A stretch of DNA of 64,000 nucleotides, from contig JAHBUX010000006.1 of the NCBI GenBank assembly GCA_019637855.1, positions 1-64,000 of the forward strand, written 5' to 3'. Origin of the DNA: Bdellovibrionales bacterium (GTDB lineage: Bacteria; Bdellovibrionota; Bdellovibrionia; Bdellovibrionales; UBA1609). Positions 41,637 through 48,191 of this stretch are shown piece by piece. The first letter of the stretch is position 1; each line of letters starts with the position of its first letter. The notes under the pieces were generated by a model. The model had not been told where the DNA came from. It saw nothing but the letters and a program-made list of their open reading frames with translations, and did not search any database. The position numbers and the translations under genes are program-made.

Positions 41637-42407
41637 CTACTGCATCGTTTTGAGGTGGGATTCGCAGTTCGACGTCAGCATTGTGAGCTGACTTTCAATT
41701 TTAGCCACGTCGGCGGGTTCGAGTGGGACTACCTCGCCGCGTCCCATGTACATTTTGCGGTTACGTACGGTCTTTCCCCGCTCTTCATAGTTGAGAACTG
41801 CGTAAGCAACCTGAACTTGCATACTAAAAGTTCCGCCCGGTTCGGCATAAACACCCTCGGGAATTCCCACAATCATTGCGAGGGTGGCGGCTCCGCCTTC
41901 GCCTTTAAGCTGAGCGTGCTGAGGTTTGGTGTCTATCAGCAGAAAATTAGCTTGATGAGGCAAGATCTCCAAAACCGTCGGCTCTAATCCGAAACGAGTT
42001 CCCGATGCTTCCATGGCCTCGCGGTAGTTGGTCTGTTGCGTGGCATTGACCTCATCACTGCTCACCGGCCCCTGAAGCAAATGATTCAGGTGGACCTGAA
42101 CCCATCTGTGATTTTCGCTTCGGGCATTGAATGAGCCTTCGACAAACTTCGGTGCGACTGGATACTCGGCGGAAAAGTAGAGATCAAAGGGAATTTTAAA
42201 CTGAGTCTTGTCGATTCTGACGGAGGATGGGGCGGCACTCCCGATCGGTTTATTTGGCATATCTTGGATCGTTTCAGGGATAAAGCGAATCTTGACGTAG
42301 CTTTTCGCCACGATCGACGCAGGTTTGTCGCCAGTTGCAGCAAATACTGGAAGAGAAATGGGCACGAGCAAAAGGGCGAGGAATCTAGCTTTTTGTAGAT
42401 GAGTCAT
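41637..42407 (-). CDS. Secreted protein of unknown function
   Basis: From the ATG at 42407 the protein has 256 residues and a signal peptide (FLALLLVPISLPVFAA); the frame is open to 42458. The mature part is about 230 residues, with beta-strand-like segments (SYVKIRFIPETIQDM, FKIPFDLYFSAEYPVAPKFVEGSF, FSMQVQVAYAVLNYEERGK). I do not recognise the family. No ribosome binding site is visible, so the start is uncertain. Base composition is more A/T-rich than in the metabolic genes of this window. It is alone, 140 nt from the next upstream gene. Confidence 0.65.
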   Translation of the reverse strand: MTHLQKARFLALLLVPISLPVFAATGDKPASIVAKSYVKIRFIPETIQDMPNKPIGSAAPSSVRIDKTQFKIPFDLYFSAEYPVAPKFVEGSFNARSENHRWVQVHLNHLLQGPVSSDEVNATQQTNYREAMEASGTRFGLEPTVLEILPHQANFLLIDTKPQHAQLKGEGGAATLAMIVGIPEGVYAEPGGTFSMQVQVAYAVLNYEERGKTVRNRKMYMGRGEVVPLEPADVAKIESQLTMLTSNCESHLKTMQ

Positions 42408-42547
42408 TAAGTTTGAGATCATGCCGCGGAAATTAACATTAACGATGAGAGATATCAAAACGTCTCAACCATAAAAGTGAAGCAGCTCCTACGGACGCTC
42501 AGCTCGTCGTGAGTTGGCAATTTCTGAAAAGCCTACATGGGTGTCAC

Positions 42548-43213
42548 CTACCGGGCACTTCCTCGCGTGCTGCCGAGGCGGTCTTCGTAAGCATTGAGGA
42601 CCTTTACGAACGCCGGCCGCTCTTCGCACCGCTGGCGGTATTTCTCGATATGCGGATAGTTGCCTAAAATCTCCGTCTTGCGAATTTCACGTAAGACACA
42701 TGTCAGAGCAATGTCCGCAACCGTGAAATCAGCGCCGGTCACAAACGGCTGAGTCTTCAGTATTTGGTCGATCGTTGGAAAGAAGCGGCCAAGGATTTCA
42801 ACGTGCCACGGACGTAGGGCTTTCATATGGGGATTAGAATTGCCCTGCAGATCGGCAAAGAAGACTGGCAGCGCAAACGGCTCAATGTTGTTCAGCGCTG
42901 TGATCAGCCAGCGATAAACTTGTGCGCGCGCTTGCAGATCGCGAGGAATTAACTTTCCCGCCTTCTCCGCGATGTAGAGAAGAATCGCTCCTGACTCGGT
43001 CAAAATGTATCCGTCATCATCGATCGCCGGGACCTGTTTGAAGGGCGAAATCGCTTCAAACCAGGTCTCCTCCTGTAAGCCATTCGGCCCGCAGTCAAGT
43101 CCGATCGGTTCATATGCAATGCCACATTCTTCTAGTGCCCACATGGCGCGAAGGTCGCGTGTGTAGCCCCAAAGAAAGGGCGGTAATGATTTGAAAACGT
43201 AGACTTTTATCAT
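42548..43213 (-). CDS. Glutathione S-transferase family protein
   Basis: A 221-residue GST-fold protein from the ATG at 43213, which overlaps the stop of the NTF2-like gene as ATGA; a longer start at 43234 is less likely. The N-terminal thioredoxin-like domain has the LWGYTRDLRAMWALEECG helix, the cis-Pro segment FKQVPAIDDDGYILTESGAILLYIAEK, and the helical C-terminal domain has TGADFTVADIALTCVLREIRK. The substrate is unknown. The 4-nt overlap with a SnoaL/NTF2-like protein suggests the two act together in the handling of a small molecule. Confidence 0.88.
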   Translation of the reverse strand: MIKVYVFKSLPPFLWGYTRDLRAMWALEECGIAYEPIGLDCGPNGLQEETWFEAISPFKQVPAIDDDGYILTESGAILLYIAEKAGKLIPRDLQARAQVYRWLITALNNIEPFALPVFFADLQGNSNPHMKALRPWHVEILGRFFPTIDQILKTQPFVTGADFTVADIALTCVLREIRKTEILGNYPHIEKYRQRCEERPAFVKVLNAYEDRLGSTRGSAR

Positions 43214-43632
43214 TTGTCCATCACTCCCGCCCATTCAAGAGCCTGTTGCCTTTGGGCGAAGGTGCGCATCTCGATGACTTTGCCGTCCCGGAAGGTGAAG
43301 GCATCGGCGAAACGCCCTTCGACCCATTCTAGGTTGTCTTTTAATCTCACTCGCACATGCAGGAACACGACGACCTTATCGCCTGCGGCAACAAACCGTT
43401 CTGGATCGCAGCCTCCTTCTGCCCAGGTCTCGCGCCCCTGTGATAGGTGCGCTTTCATCTCTGCATGCCCGCGATATGTGCCAGCTGATGGGAATCCCGC
43501 AGGCTCGATCCGCTCAATCTGCGGGTCAAAGAATTTGAGAGCGGCCGGTATATCGTTGCGGTTGATGGCAGCGTAGACTTCTTTTAGGGTTTCTATTTCG
43601 GCTGTAAGATTTGAACTTTGATTTTTCAGCAT
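43210..43632 (-). CDS. SnoaL/NTF2-like protein
   Basis: A 140-residue protein with the cone-shaped NTF2-like fold: LKEVYAAINRNDIPAALKFFDPQIERIEP, the YRGHAEMKAHL segment, VVVFLHVRVRLKDNLEWVEGRFADAFTFRDGKVIEMRTFAQRQQALEWAGV. Members with this wording are often annotated as ketosteroid isomerase-like or nuclear transport factor 2 family. The ATG has GGAG 6 nt upstream. Its stop overlaps the start of a GST gene. Function cannot be set from sequence alone. Confidence 0.85.
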   Translation of the reverse strand: MLKNQSSNLTAEIETLKEVYAAINRNDIPAALKFFDPQIERIEPAGFPSAGTYRGHAEMKAHLSQGRETWAEGGCDPERFVAAGDKVVVFLHVRVRLKDNLEWVEGRFADAFTFRDGKVIEMRTFAQRQQALEWAGVMDK

Positions 43633-43964
43633 GAAATCTCCGGCGGGGAGGAGGTTGTTTCCATAACGCGTTTATTTAAAAACGTTTTTGTATTTGCCTG
43701 AGAAATTGTGCGTACAAAGTTGCCTTTTTGCAAGGTTCTGCAGGCGTTCATCAAGCGTCGCGCACTTTTACCCAATAAGAAAAGGCGCCTGGATCTTTGC
43801 CCGGCTTGGCCCAGAGCTACGACTTGTCCCTCATGCCTGACTAGTGTTTGCTCCAACATCAAAATGTTCAAGATCTGGACTGGCCCAGTAGTCGCATTAC
43901 TTCTTCCGTGAAGGGGAATGCGGATATGATGGGATACAAATATTTTTTTCTTCATGGGGGCCGG
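43633..43964. other. 332-bp intergenic region with one copy of a duplicated sequence
   Basis: This gap between the NTF2-like gene and the divergent metalloprotease gene holds copy A of a 46-bp repeat (43678-43723). Small open frames on both strands lack ribosome binding sites and recognisable protein content. The segment after the repeat could be decayed coding sequence. Confidence 0.5.
43678..43723 (+). repeat. 46-bp dispersed repeat, copy A
   Basis: The sequence from AAAACGTTTTTGTATTTG to GTACAAAGTTGCC is repeated at 45348-45393 in the same orientation with four substitutions. A shorter match (CGTTTAT) extends further upstream in both copies after a small gap. Each copy precedes a gene region in the accessory stretch. 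Confidence 0.8.
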
Positions 43965-45095
43965 ATGAAAATGAAGTTGTGGGGCGTAGCTTTGGGAGTG
44001 GTTTGCGCCGTAGTGGTTTTTCAGAACTGTTCAAACCACAATTTTTACGAGCTGAATGAGCCCTCAGATTCCAACGAAATCGACACGGCCAAACTAGGCC
44101 CGGAAGATGATAGCGTGGAGATCGAGTTACAGCAAAAAGCCAGCGCCTCCGGAGTCAGACCGTGTTTGGTGTTAAAAACGGCCTACGTAACCAAGCTTGA
44201 TAAGGTTTATAAATTAGGAAGTGTGCGGGTGTTCTATACAGTCACCGCAAATAACCCCGACGCGGTCCTTGATCAAACAGATCGCAATAAAAATAAAGTG
44301 CCTGACTACGTCGAAGACCTTGCTAGGCAGATCACGGCAACACGAATGGCGTTAAATAGCTTGGGCTTTGTAGATCCCTTAAACAGTCCTCGTTATCGTG
44401 CTTACGGGGTTAAATATATTGATGTGCATGTTCGTAATATGGCGGAGAATGGTTTAGCGTACGACGAAGCGAACGTGTACCCTAACAACGCTCTCAAAGA
44501 GAATGCCTGTACGGTGCAGATTGATGTTTCTAATAAACTCGCTGTTTTCCCAGGAACATGGAGTGTCGGGGCGCACGAACTTTTTCATATATACCAGTAC
44601 GGTATGACCATGTTCAAACGCAGCTGGTTCTTAGAGGGCACAGCCGCGTGGGGCGAAAGAGTGATCCGACTTGGAGGACTGCGTGGATCGGGACTAACTC
44701 CATTGCCGTCGACCCCACTTGCGCTCCAACAAAAAGTGTTTGCGGTTCCCTATAATGAACTTTGGGATCGGTTGGCGACACTATCAGATCGTACACAAGG
44801 TGAATTTGCACTGTCTTCGAATTTAATGTCAGAAACCTACGTCGACGGCAGCAGAATTTTTAAAGACCAAAAGCTTGTGGGCATCGCCTTTATGAAAACG
44901 GTCCTAAAACATCTTGCGCAAGAATCTGATGACATTTCTGCGCAAAATAACTGGGATAAGTATTCTTGGAAAGAGGCTGATCAGACAGATCCTCGGCACG
45001 AAGGACGAATGATTGATGCTGTCCAAAGAGCCATGATGGAGCTGGGTATGGATAGGGCGGCTTCCAGCGAGATATCTTCATTTCTACGGCTTTAG
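43965..45095 (+). CDS. Lipoprotein with HExxH zinc-metallopeptidase motif
   Basis: A 376-residue protein from the ATG at 43965. The signal peptide ends VVVFQNC, giving a lipid-anchored Cys22. A calcium-loop-like DQTDRNKNKVPDYVEDLA segment (residues 103-120) precedes a peptidase core: SVGAHELFHIYQYG (His204, Glu205, His208) and, 15 residues on, WFLEGTAAWGE with Glu224 as a likely third zinc ligand. That is a gluzincin-type layout, similar to proteins annotated as MXAN_6640-family metalloproteases. Peptidase activity is inferred from these motifs only. The codon usage and base composition are more A/T-rich than in most of the window. It probably sits on the cell surface or in the periplasm. Confidence 0.8.
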   Translation: MKMKLWGVALGVVCAVVVFQNCSNHNFYELNEPSDSNEIDTAKLGPEDDSVEIELQQKASASGVRPCLVLKTAYVTKLDKVYKLGSVRVFYTVTANNPDAVLDQTDRNKNKVPDYVEDLARQITATRMALNSLGFVDPLNSPRYRAYGVKYIDVHVRNMAENGLAYDEANVYPNNALKENACTVQIDVSNKLAVFPGTWSVGAHELFHIYQYGMTMFKRSWFLEGTAAWGERVIRLGGLRGSGLTPLPSTPLALQQKVFAVPYNELWDRLATLSDRTQGEFALSSNLMSETYVDGSRIFKDQKLVGIAFMKTVLKHLAQESDDISAQNNWDKYSWKEADQTDPRHEGRMIDAVQRAMMELGMDRAASSEISSFLRL

Positions 45096-45403
45096 CAGGA
45101 TCATATTTAAGTGAGGCTCCGTCGCTAATGCACTCAAAATAGTCCAGGGCGCTGTACTCCATATGTAACCCGATGTCGAAACTTATCAGGGTAAATCGTG
45201 TAGGTTACAGTGCGCAGGCCTGATCAGGTGCGGGGAACGCTCCCAATCCCTGCAGCCGCAAAGTAACCGGCAGGGCGCCGGCCTCTAAATGTCGCGCAAC
45301 GGATGTTCAGTTTGGGCTGTCGCTCTCCACAGCACGTTTATCTAGAGAAAAACGTTTTTGTATTTGACTGAGAAATTGCGCGTACAAAGCTACCACCCAA
45401 GAC
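45096..45403. other. 308-bp intergenic region with the second copy of the duplicated sequence
   Basis: No gene is supported here. The gap contains copy B of the 46-bp repeat just before the degenerate HNH-like frame, and a stretch around 45225-45290 (GGTGCGGGGAACGCTCCCAATCC and following) with short GC-rich inverted repeats that could fold. I see no riboswitch I can name. Confidence 0.5.
45348..45393 (+). repeat. 46-bp dispersed repeat, copy B
   Basis: Same-orientation copy of 43678-43723, from AAAACGTTTTTGTATTTG to GTACAAAGCTACC, 1670 bp away. It ends 10 nt before the GTG of the HNH-like frame, so it may be part of that element's 5' region. Confidence 0.8.
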
Positions 45404-45961
45404 GTGCGCAAACTCAGTAACGAAATGCTCATTGCGATTTTAGATAAACATGTTGAATGCGAATCCGCAAATGAGGCGGAGATGATCGACTTTATTCGCG
45501 AGATTCTGTCACGGCGCTTATGGCTTGGATACGGTTCCGATAGTATGTTCGATTTTATGACTCGCTCCCCCATGCGCGGGCAGACCATTAGAAATACGCA
45601 AGCCATCCTAAACGAGGCGCTGGACTTTGAGGTGAAGACACGTCCCAAAATTCGCGTGCAGCGCGATGGTTCGGTTCGCGTTGAAATGACGTTTTCAAAA
45701 GAAGACTGGGAGGTTATCGCTCGTGCTAAAGATGTGGTGTCACATTCCGTTCCAAGCGGCGAACTGACCGCAGTGCTTTCTTACTGCGCCCGCTTTACGC
45801 TGGCGAAAAAGGACCCATCTACTTCCCTCAGGGAAGTTAAGGTGCGTCAAAGCCAGGGAGTCAGTCGCTCCAGTCGGCGCTATGTTTTTCAGCGTGATAA
45901 ATCCTGCCGGCATTTTATGCCTTACCCGCGCCCCGTCCCGCAACGGGTGAGGAGTCCGTAG
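45404..45961 (+). pseudogene. Degenerate HNH-endonuclease-family gene
   Basis: The 185-codon frame begins KLSNEMLIAILDKHVECESANEAEMIDFIREILSRRLWLGYGSDSMFDFM, like the N-terminal helical domain of the HNH proteins that occur in many copies in Bdellovibrio. The middle (FSKEDWEVIARAKDVVSHSVPSGELTAVLSYCARFTLAKKDP) also fits. But the C-terminal nuclease is cut short: SRSSRRYVFQRDKSCRHF matches only the start of the HNH module, and the frame then runs into terminator-like sequence. The helical domain also seems shortened. No ribosome binding site is visible. I read this as a remnant; a small functional protein is possible. Identification rests on remembered family patterns. Confidence 0.55.
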
Positions 45962-46036
45962 GCGTTCGATGTAAACGTCGGCGGACTCGGCCACTGAATT
46001 GCAGTGCCTCCTACATAAGAACTGTTGAGGTATAAA

Positions 46037-46351
46037 ATGAATTTGGTGAAGGAGTTGGGTCTTAGAGGTGCGTCAATGGTGCTTTTCGTCACGAACATGG
46101 CGTTCGCCTCGAATCTGACCATTGTTGACGGAACCAAGGTGACGACGGCGAGGATCACAGATGTGAAAATTACGGCGTCCGGGATGGTTCTCGGCAATGG
46201 CCACGGTGACTGTATGATTTCAAGAGAAAGGGCCTTTGAGCTACAGATCGATTTCTCAGTCGTCGCGGGGCAGATCGTTCAGGACATCGTCGATATTAAA
46301 TGCACCTCGGGTAGGCTGCCTGAGATCATCTACAAAATCCCACCAAACTAA
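46037..46351 (+). CDS. Small exported protein of unknown function
   Basis: A 104-residue protein from the ATG at 46037 (TGAGG 7 nt upstream); the frame is open from 46025. The N-terminus (LVKELGLRGASMVLFVTNMAFAS) is a signal peptide. The mature part of about 80 residues has two cysteines (HGDCMIS and DIKCTSG) that may pair. Short strands (KITASGMVLGNGHG, QIDFSVVAGQIVQDIVDIKC) suggest a beta-rich fold. I do not recognise it. A strong hairpin follows its stop. Confidence 0.6.
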   Translation: MNLVKELGLRGASMVLFVTNMAFASNLTIVDGTKVTTARITDVKITASGMVLGNGHGDCMISRERAFELQIDFSVVAGQIVQDIVDIKCTSGRLPEIIYKIPPN

Positions 46352-46381
46352 GAAAAAAGTATGAGGTCGCTCGTGGTTTTA

Positions 46382-46405
46382 GTCACCCGTCGCGCAACGG
46401 GTGAC
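46382..46405. terminator. Hairpin between convergent genes
   Basis: GTCACCCGT (46382-46390) and ACGGGTGAC (46397-46405) form a perfect 9-bp stem with a 6-nt loop, between a plus-strand gene ending at 46351 and a minus-strand gene ending at 46419. It likely serves both. Confidence 0.7.
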
Positions 46406-46418
46406 GGCGGGTATTTAA

Positions 46419-47498
46419 CTACAGCGGAAACACAAACCCCAAACGCAATCCATAGCCCGTTCCATGCTGGTCGATGAAGTCCGATTTCTGTGCGGTGGGT
46501 TGGTATCTGACATCGACGCGGTAGTTGACCTGATCGGCGCCGTTCTCAGATTGCCAATACAGCGTTGCCGCCGGTTCGAAGCCGGTTTTGTACTTCACGC
46601 CCGCATCTTTGCCGGGGAATACATATTCAGCCGCCGCTCCTAAGCCCAAAACGGAAGACGACATGTGCAAAAAGCTCCATCCCAGCGCCACTTCAGCCAC
46701 CGGCATCTGAACGCTGCGCACGGCATAGACCGAGGCCACCGAAGTCGGAACGAGGATCAGGTAATCGTTGAGCTGCGCCACCACATGCAAATGTAGCGAA
46801 TGAGTCAGTCGGGTCTCGTAACCAAACGAGAAGTTCTTCAGCCACAACTCTTTTTTCTGAATGCTGTAGTCATGATGCGAGGTCGCTTTCACGCCGGCGT
46901 AGTTGGCCCCCACTTCGAACAACAAATGCGAATGATCACCCAAGGCCCATCCATAACCTAAACCGAGACCGGTGAAGAGCTGCGAATGTAGCTCCACTTT
47001 CTCATGCGTCGTGCGATCCTTGGTGTGGAAATCCACCATCTGCACACGCGGTTGAAGAGTCCAAAAGTCAGGATGTTGGCCATGAGCCACGGAAGTGGAG
47101 TGCTCTTGGTGAACCGGGGGCGCAGCTTCGGCCGAAGCCGCAGCCACCGGATGGGCCGCCTCAGCAACCACTGCTTTTTCTGCCGGTTCAGTCGTTGGTG
47201 CTTGAGCGACCGTGGCAGGCGGCGCGGCTGTGACAGCGGCAGCTTCTTTTGTCGGCATTCCGGGAATCACCAACGTTTGCCCAATTGTCAGGGCATTGCC
47301 ATCTTTGACATCCGGGTTCTTAGCCAAAATCTGTCGCGCCAATGCGTAACGGCGAGGGTCTTTTGCGCCAGTGGTATCGCCCAATTGGCGATCGGCGATC
47401 TTTAAGACCGTGTCGCCACGACGAACCACGTAAGTCGTGTCAGCTAAAGTGAGGGAGGAGTGCAGACAAAGGAGTAAAAGCAGGAAGTATTTTTTCAT
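46419..47498 (-). CDS. LysM-domain outer-membrane protein
   Basis: A 359-residue protein. After a signal peptide (KKYFLLLLLCLHSSLTLA) comes one LysM peptidoglycan-binding domain (TTYVVRRGDTVLKIADRQLGD ... LARQILAKNPDVKDGNALTIGQTLVIPG), somewhat extended in the middle. An Ala/Pro/Glu-rich spacer of about 70 residues leads to a C-terminal region of alternating strands with aromatic girdles and a last residue pair typical of barrels (GLRLGFVFPL), so it is probably an outer-membrane beta barrel tethered to the cell wall. Histidines are frequent (HSTSVAHGQHPDF, SHHDY). No ribosome binding site is obvious. The function is unknown; a structural or porin-like role is possible. Confidence 0.78.
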   Translation of the reverse strand: MKKYFLLLLLCLHSSLTLADTTYVVRRGDTVLKIADRQLGDTTGAKDPRRYALARQILAKNPDVKDGNALTIGQTLVIPGMPTKEAAAVTAAPPATVAQAPTTEPAEKAVVAEAAHPVAAASAEAAPPVHQEHSTSVAHGQHPDFWTLQPRVQMVDFHTKDRTTHEKVELHSQLFTGLGLGYGWALGDHSHLLFEVGANYAGVKATSHHDYSIQKKELWLKNFSFGYETRLTHSLHLHVVAQLNDYLILVPTSVASVYAVRSVQMPVAEVALGWSFLHMSSSVLGLGAAAEYVFPGKDAGVKYKTGFEPAATLYWQSENGADQVNYRVDVRYQPTAQKSDFIDQHGTGYGLRLGFVFPL

Positions 47499-47618
47499 GC
47501 ACTTATGCTAGCAAGTGTGCCGCAAGCGAACAAGAACTGGAGAAGGGATAGTGCTGACATCTAGACCTCGTGAGCGCGAACCACTATAGTTAAACACTGT
47601 AACTATGCCGGAGGAACC

Positions 47619-48155
47619 GTGATCACTGGACATGTCTTTATCGCCACAAGTCTCGATGGATTTATCGCAAAAGAAGATGGAGATATCGAATGGCTGCTCC
47701 GTCGAGATGACCCCTCCGAGGATCACGGCTATAACAGCTTTATAAAAGACATCGATGGCATAGTTATGGGACGCGGAAGTTTTGAGAAAGTCCTTACCTT
47801 CGACACCTGGCCCTACAACAAACCTGTGCTTGTTCTCTCGAAATCGCTGACGCAAACACCGATTCCGGAAGCACTCAAAGGTCGCGTTCGTTTTGCGGAC
47901 CTTGCCCCTCAGTCCGCCATGAGCTTGTTGGCTACCGAAGGCTTGCGCCGAGTCTATGTCGATGGTGGGCAGATTATTCAGGCATTTTTACGCGAGCGTT
48001 TGATCGCCGATATGGTCATCACAAAAATTCCCGTGTTGATCGGTGAAGGTCGCCCGCTTTTTGGTCCCTTGGGTGAGGACATCTCACTCACCCATATCGG
48101 GACCAAAGCGTTTCCTTCAGGCCTTGTGCAATCCCACTATCGTGTCGACAGATGA
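47619..48155 (+). CDS. Dihydrofolate-reductase-like / RibD C-terminal domain protein
   Basis: A 178-residue cytoplasmic protein with the RibD C-terminal fold, a relative of DHFR: GHVFIATSLDGFIAKEDGDIEWL at the start, DGIVMGRGSFEKVLTF, NKPVLVLSKS, and the nucleotide-binding LRRVYVDGGQIIQAFLRERLIADMVITKIPVLIGEGRPLFG. Such stand-alone proteins (YyaP/YwjB group) are thought to be NADPH-dependent reductases; the substrate is unknown. The GTG has GGAGG upstream. It is flanked by a convergent esterase gene and is alone on this strand. Confidence 0.88.
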   Translation: MITGHVFIATSLDGFIAKEDGDIEWLLRRDDPSEDHGYNSFIKDIDGIVMGRGSFEKVLTFDTWPYNKPVLVLSKSLTQTPIPEALKGRVRFADLAPQSAMSLLATEGLRRVYVDGGQIIQAFLRERLIADMVITKIPVLIGEGRPLFGPLGEDISLTHIGTKAFPSGLVQSHYRVDR

Positions 48156-48166
48156 GGCCGCAAAAG

Positions 48167-48191
48167 GGGTATTCCTCAGTTGCGAATACCC
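48167..48191. terminator. Hairpin at the convergent ends of the reductase and esterase genes
   Basis: GGGTATTC (48167-48174) and GAATACCC (48184-48191) form an 8-bp stem with a 9-nt loop. On the minus strand it is followed by CTTTTG and overlaps the last codons of the esterase gene, so it can end that transcript; it can also serve the plus strand. Confidence 0.6.

Noticed and set aside
43626-43955. A 109-codon minus-strand frame upstream of the metalloprotease gene
   Set aside because: It covers repeat copy A and a promoter region, has no ribosome binding site and no family resemblance.
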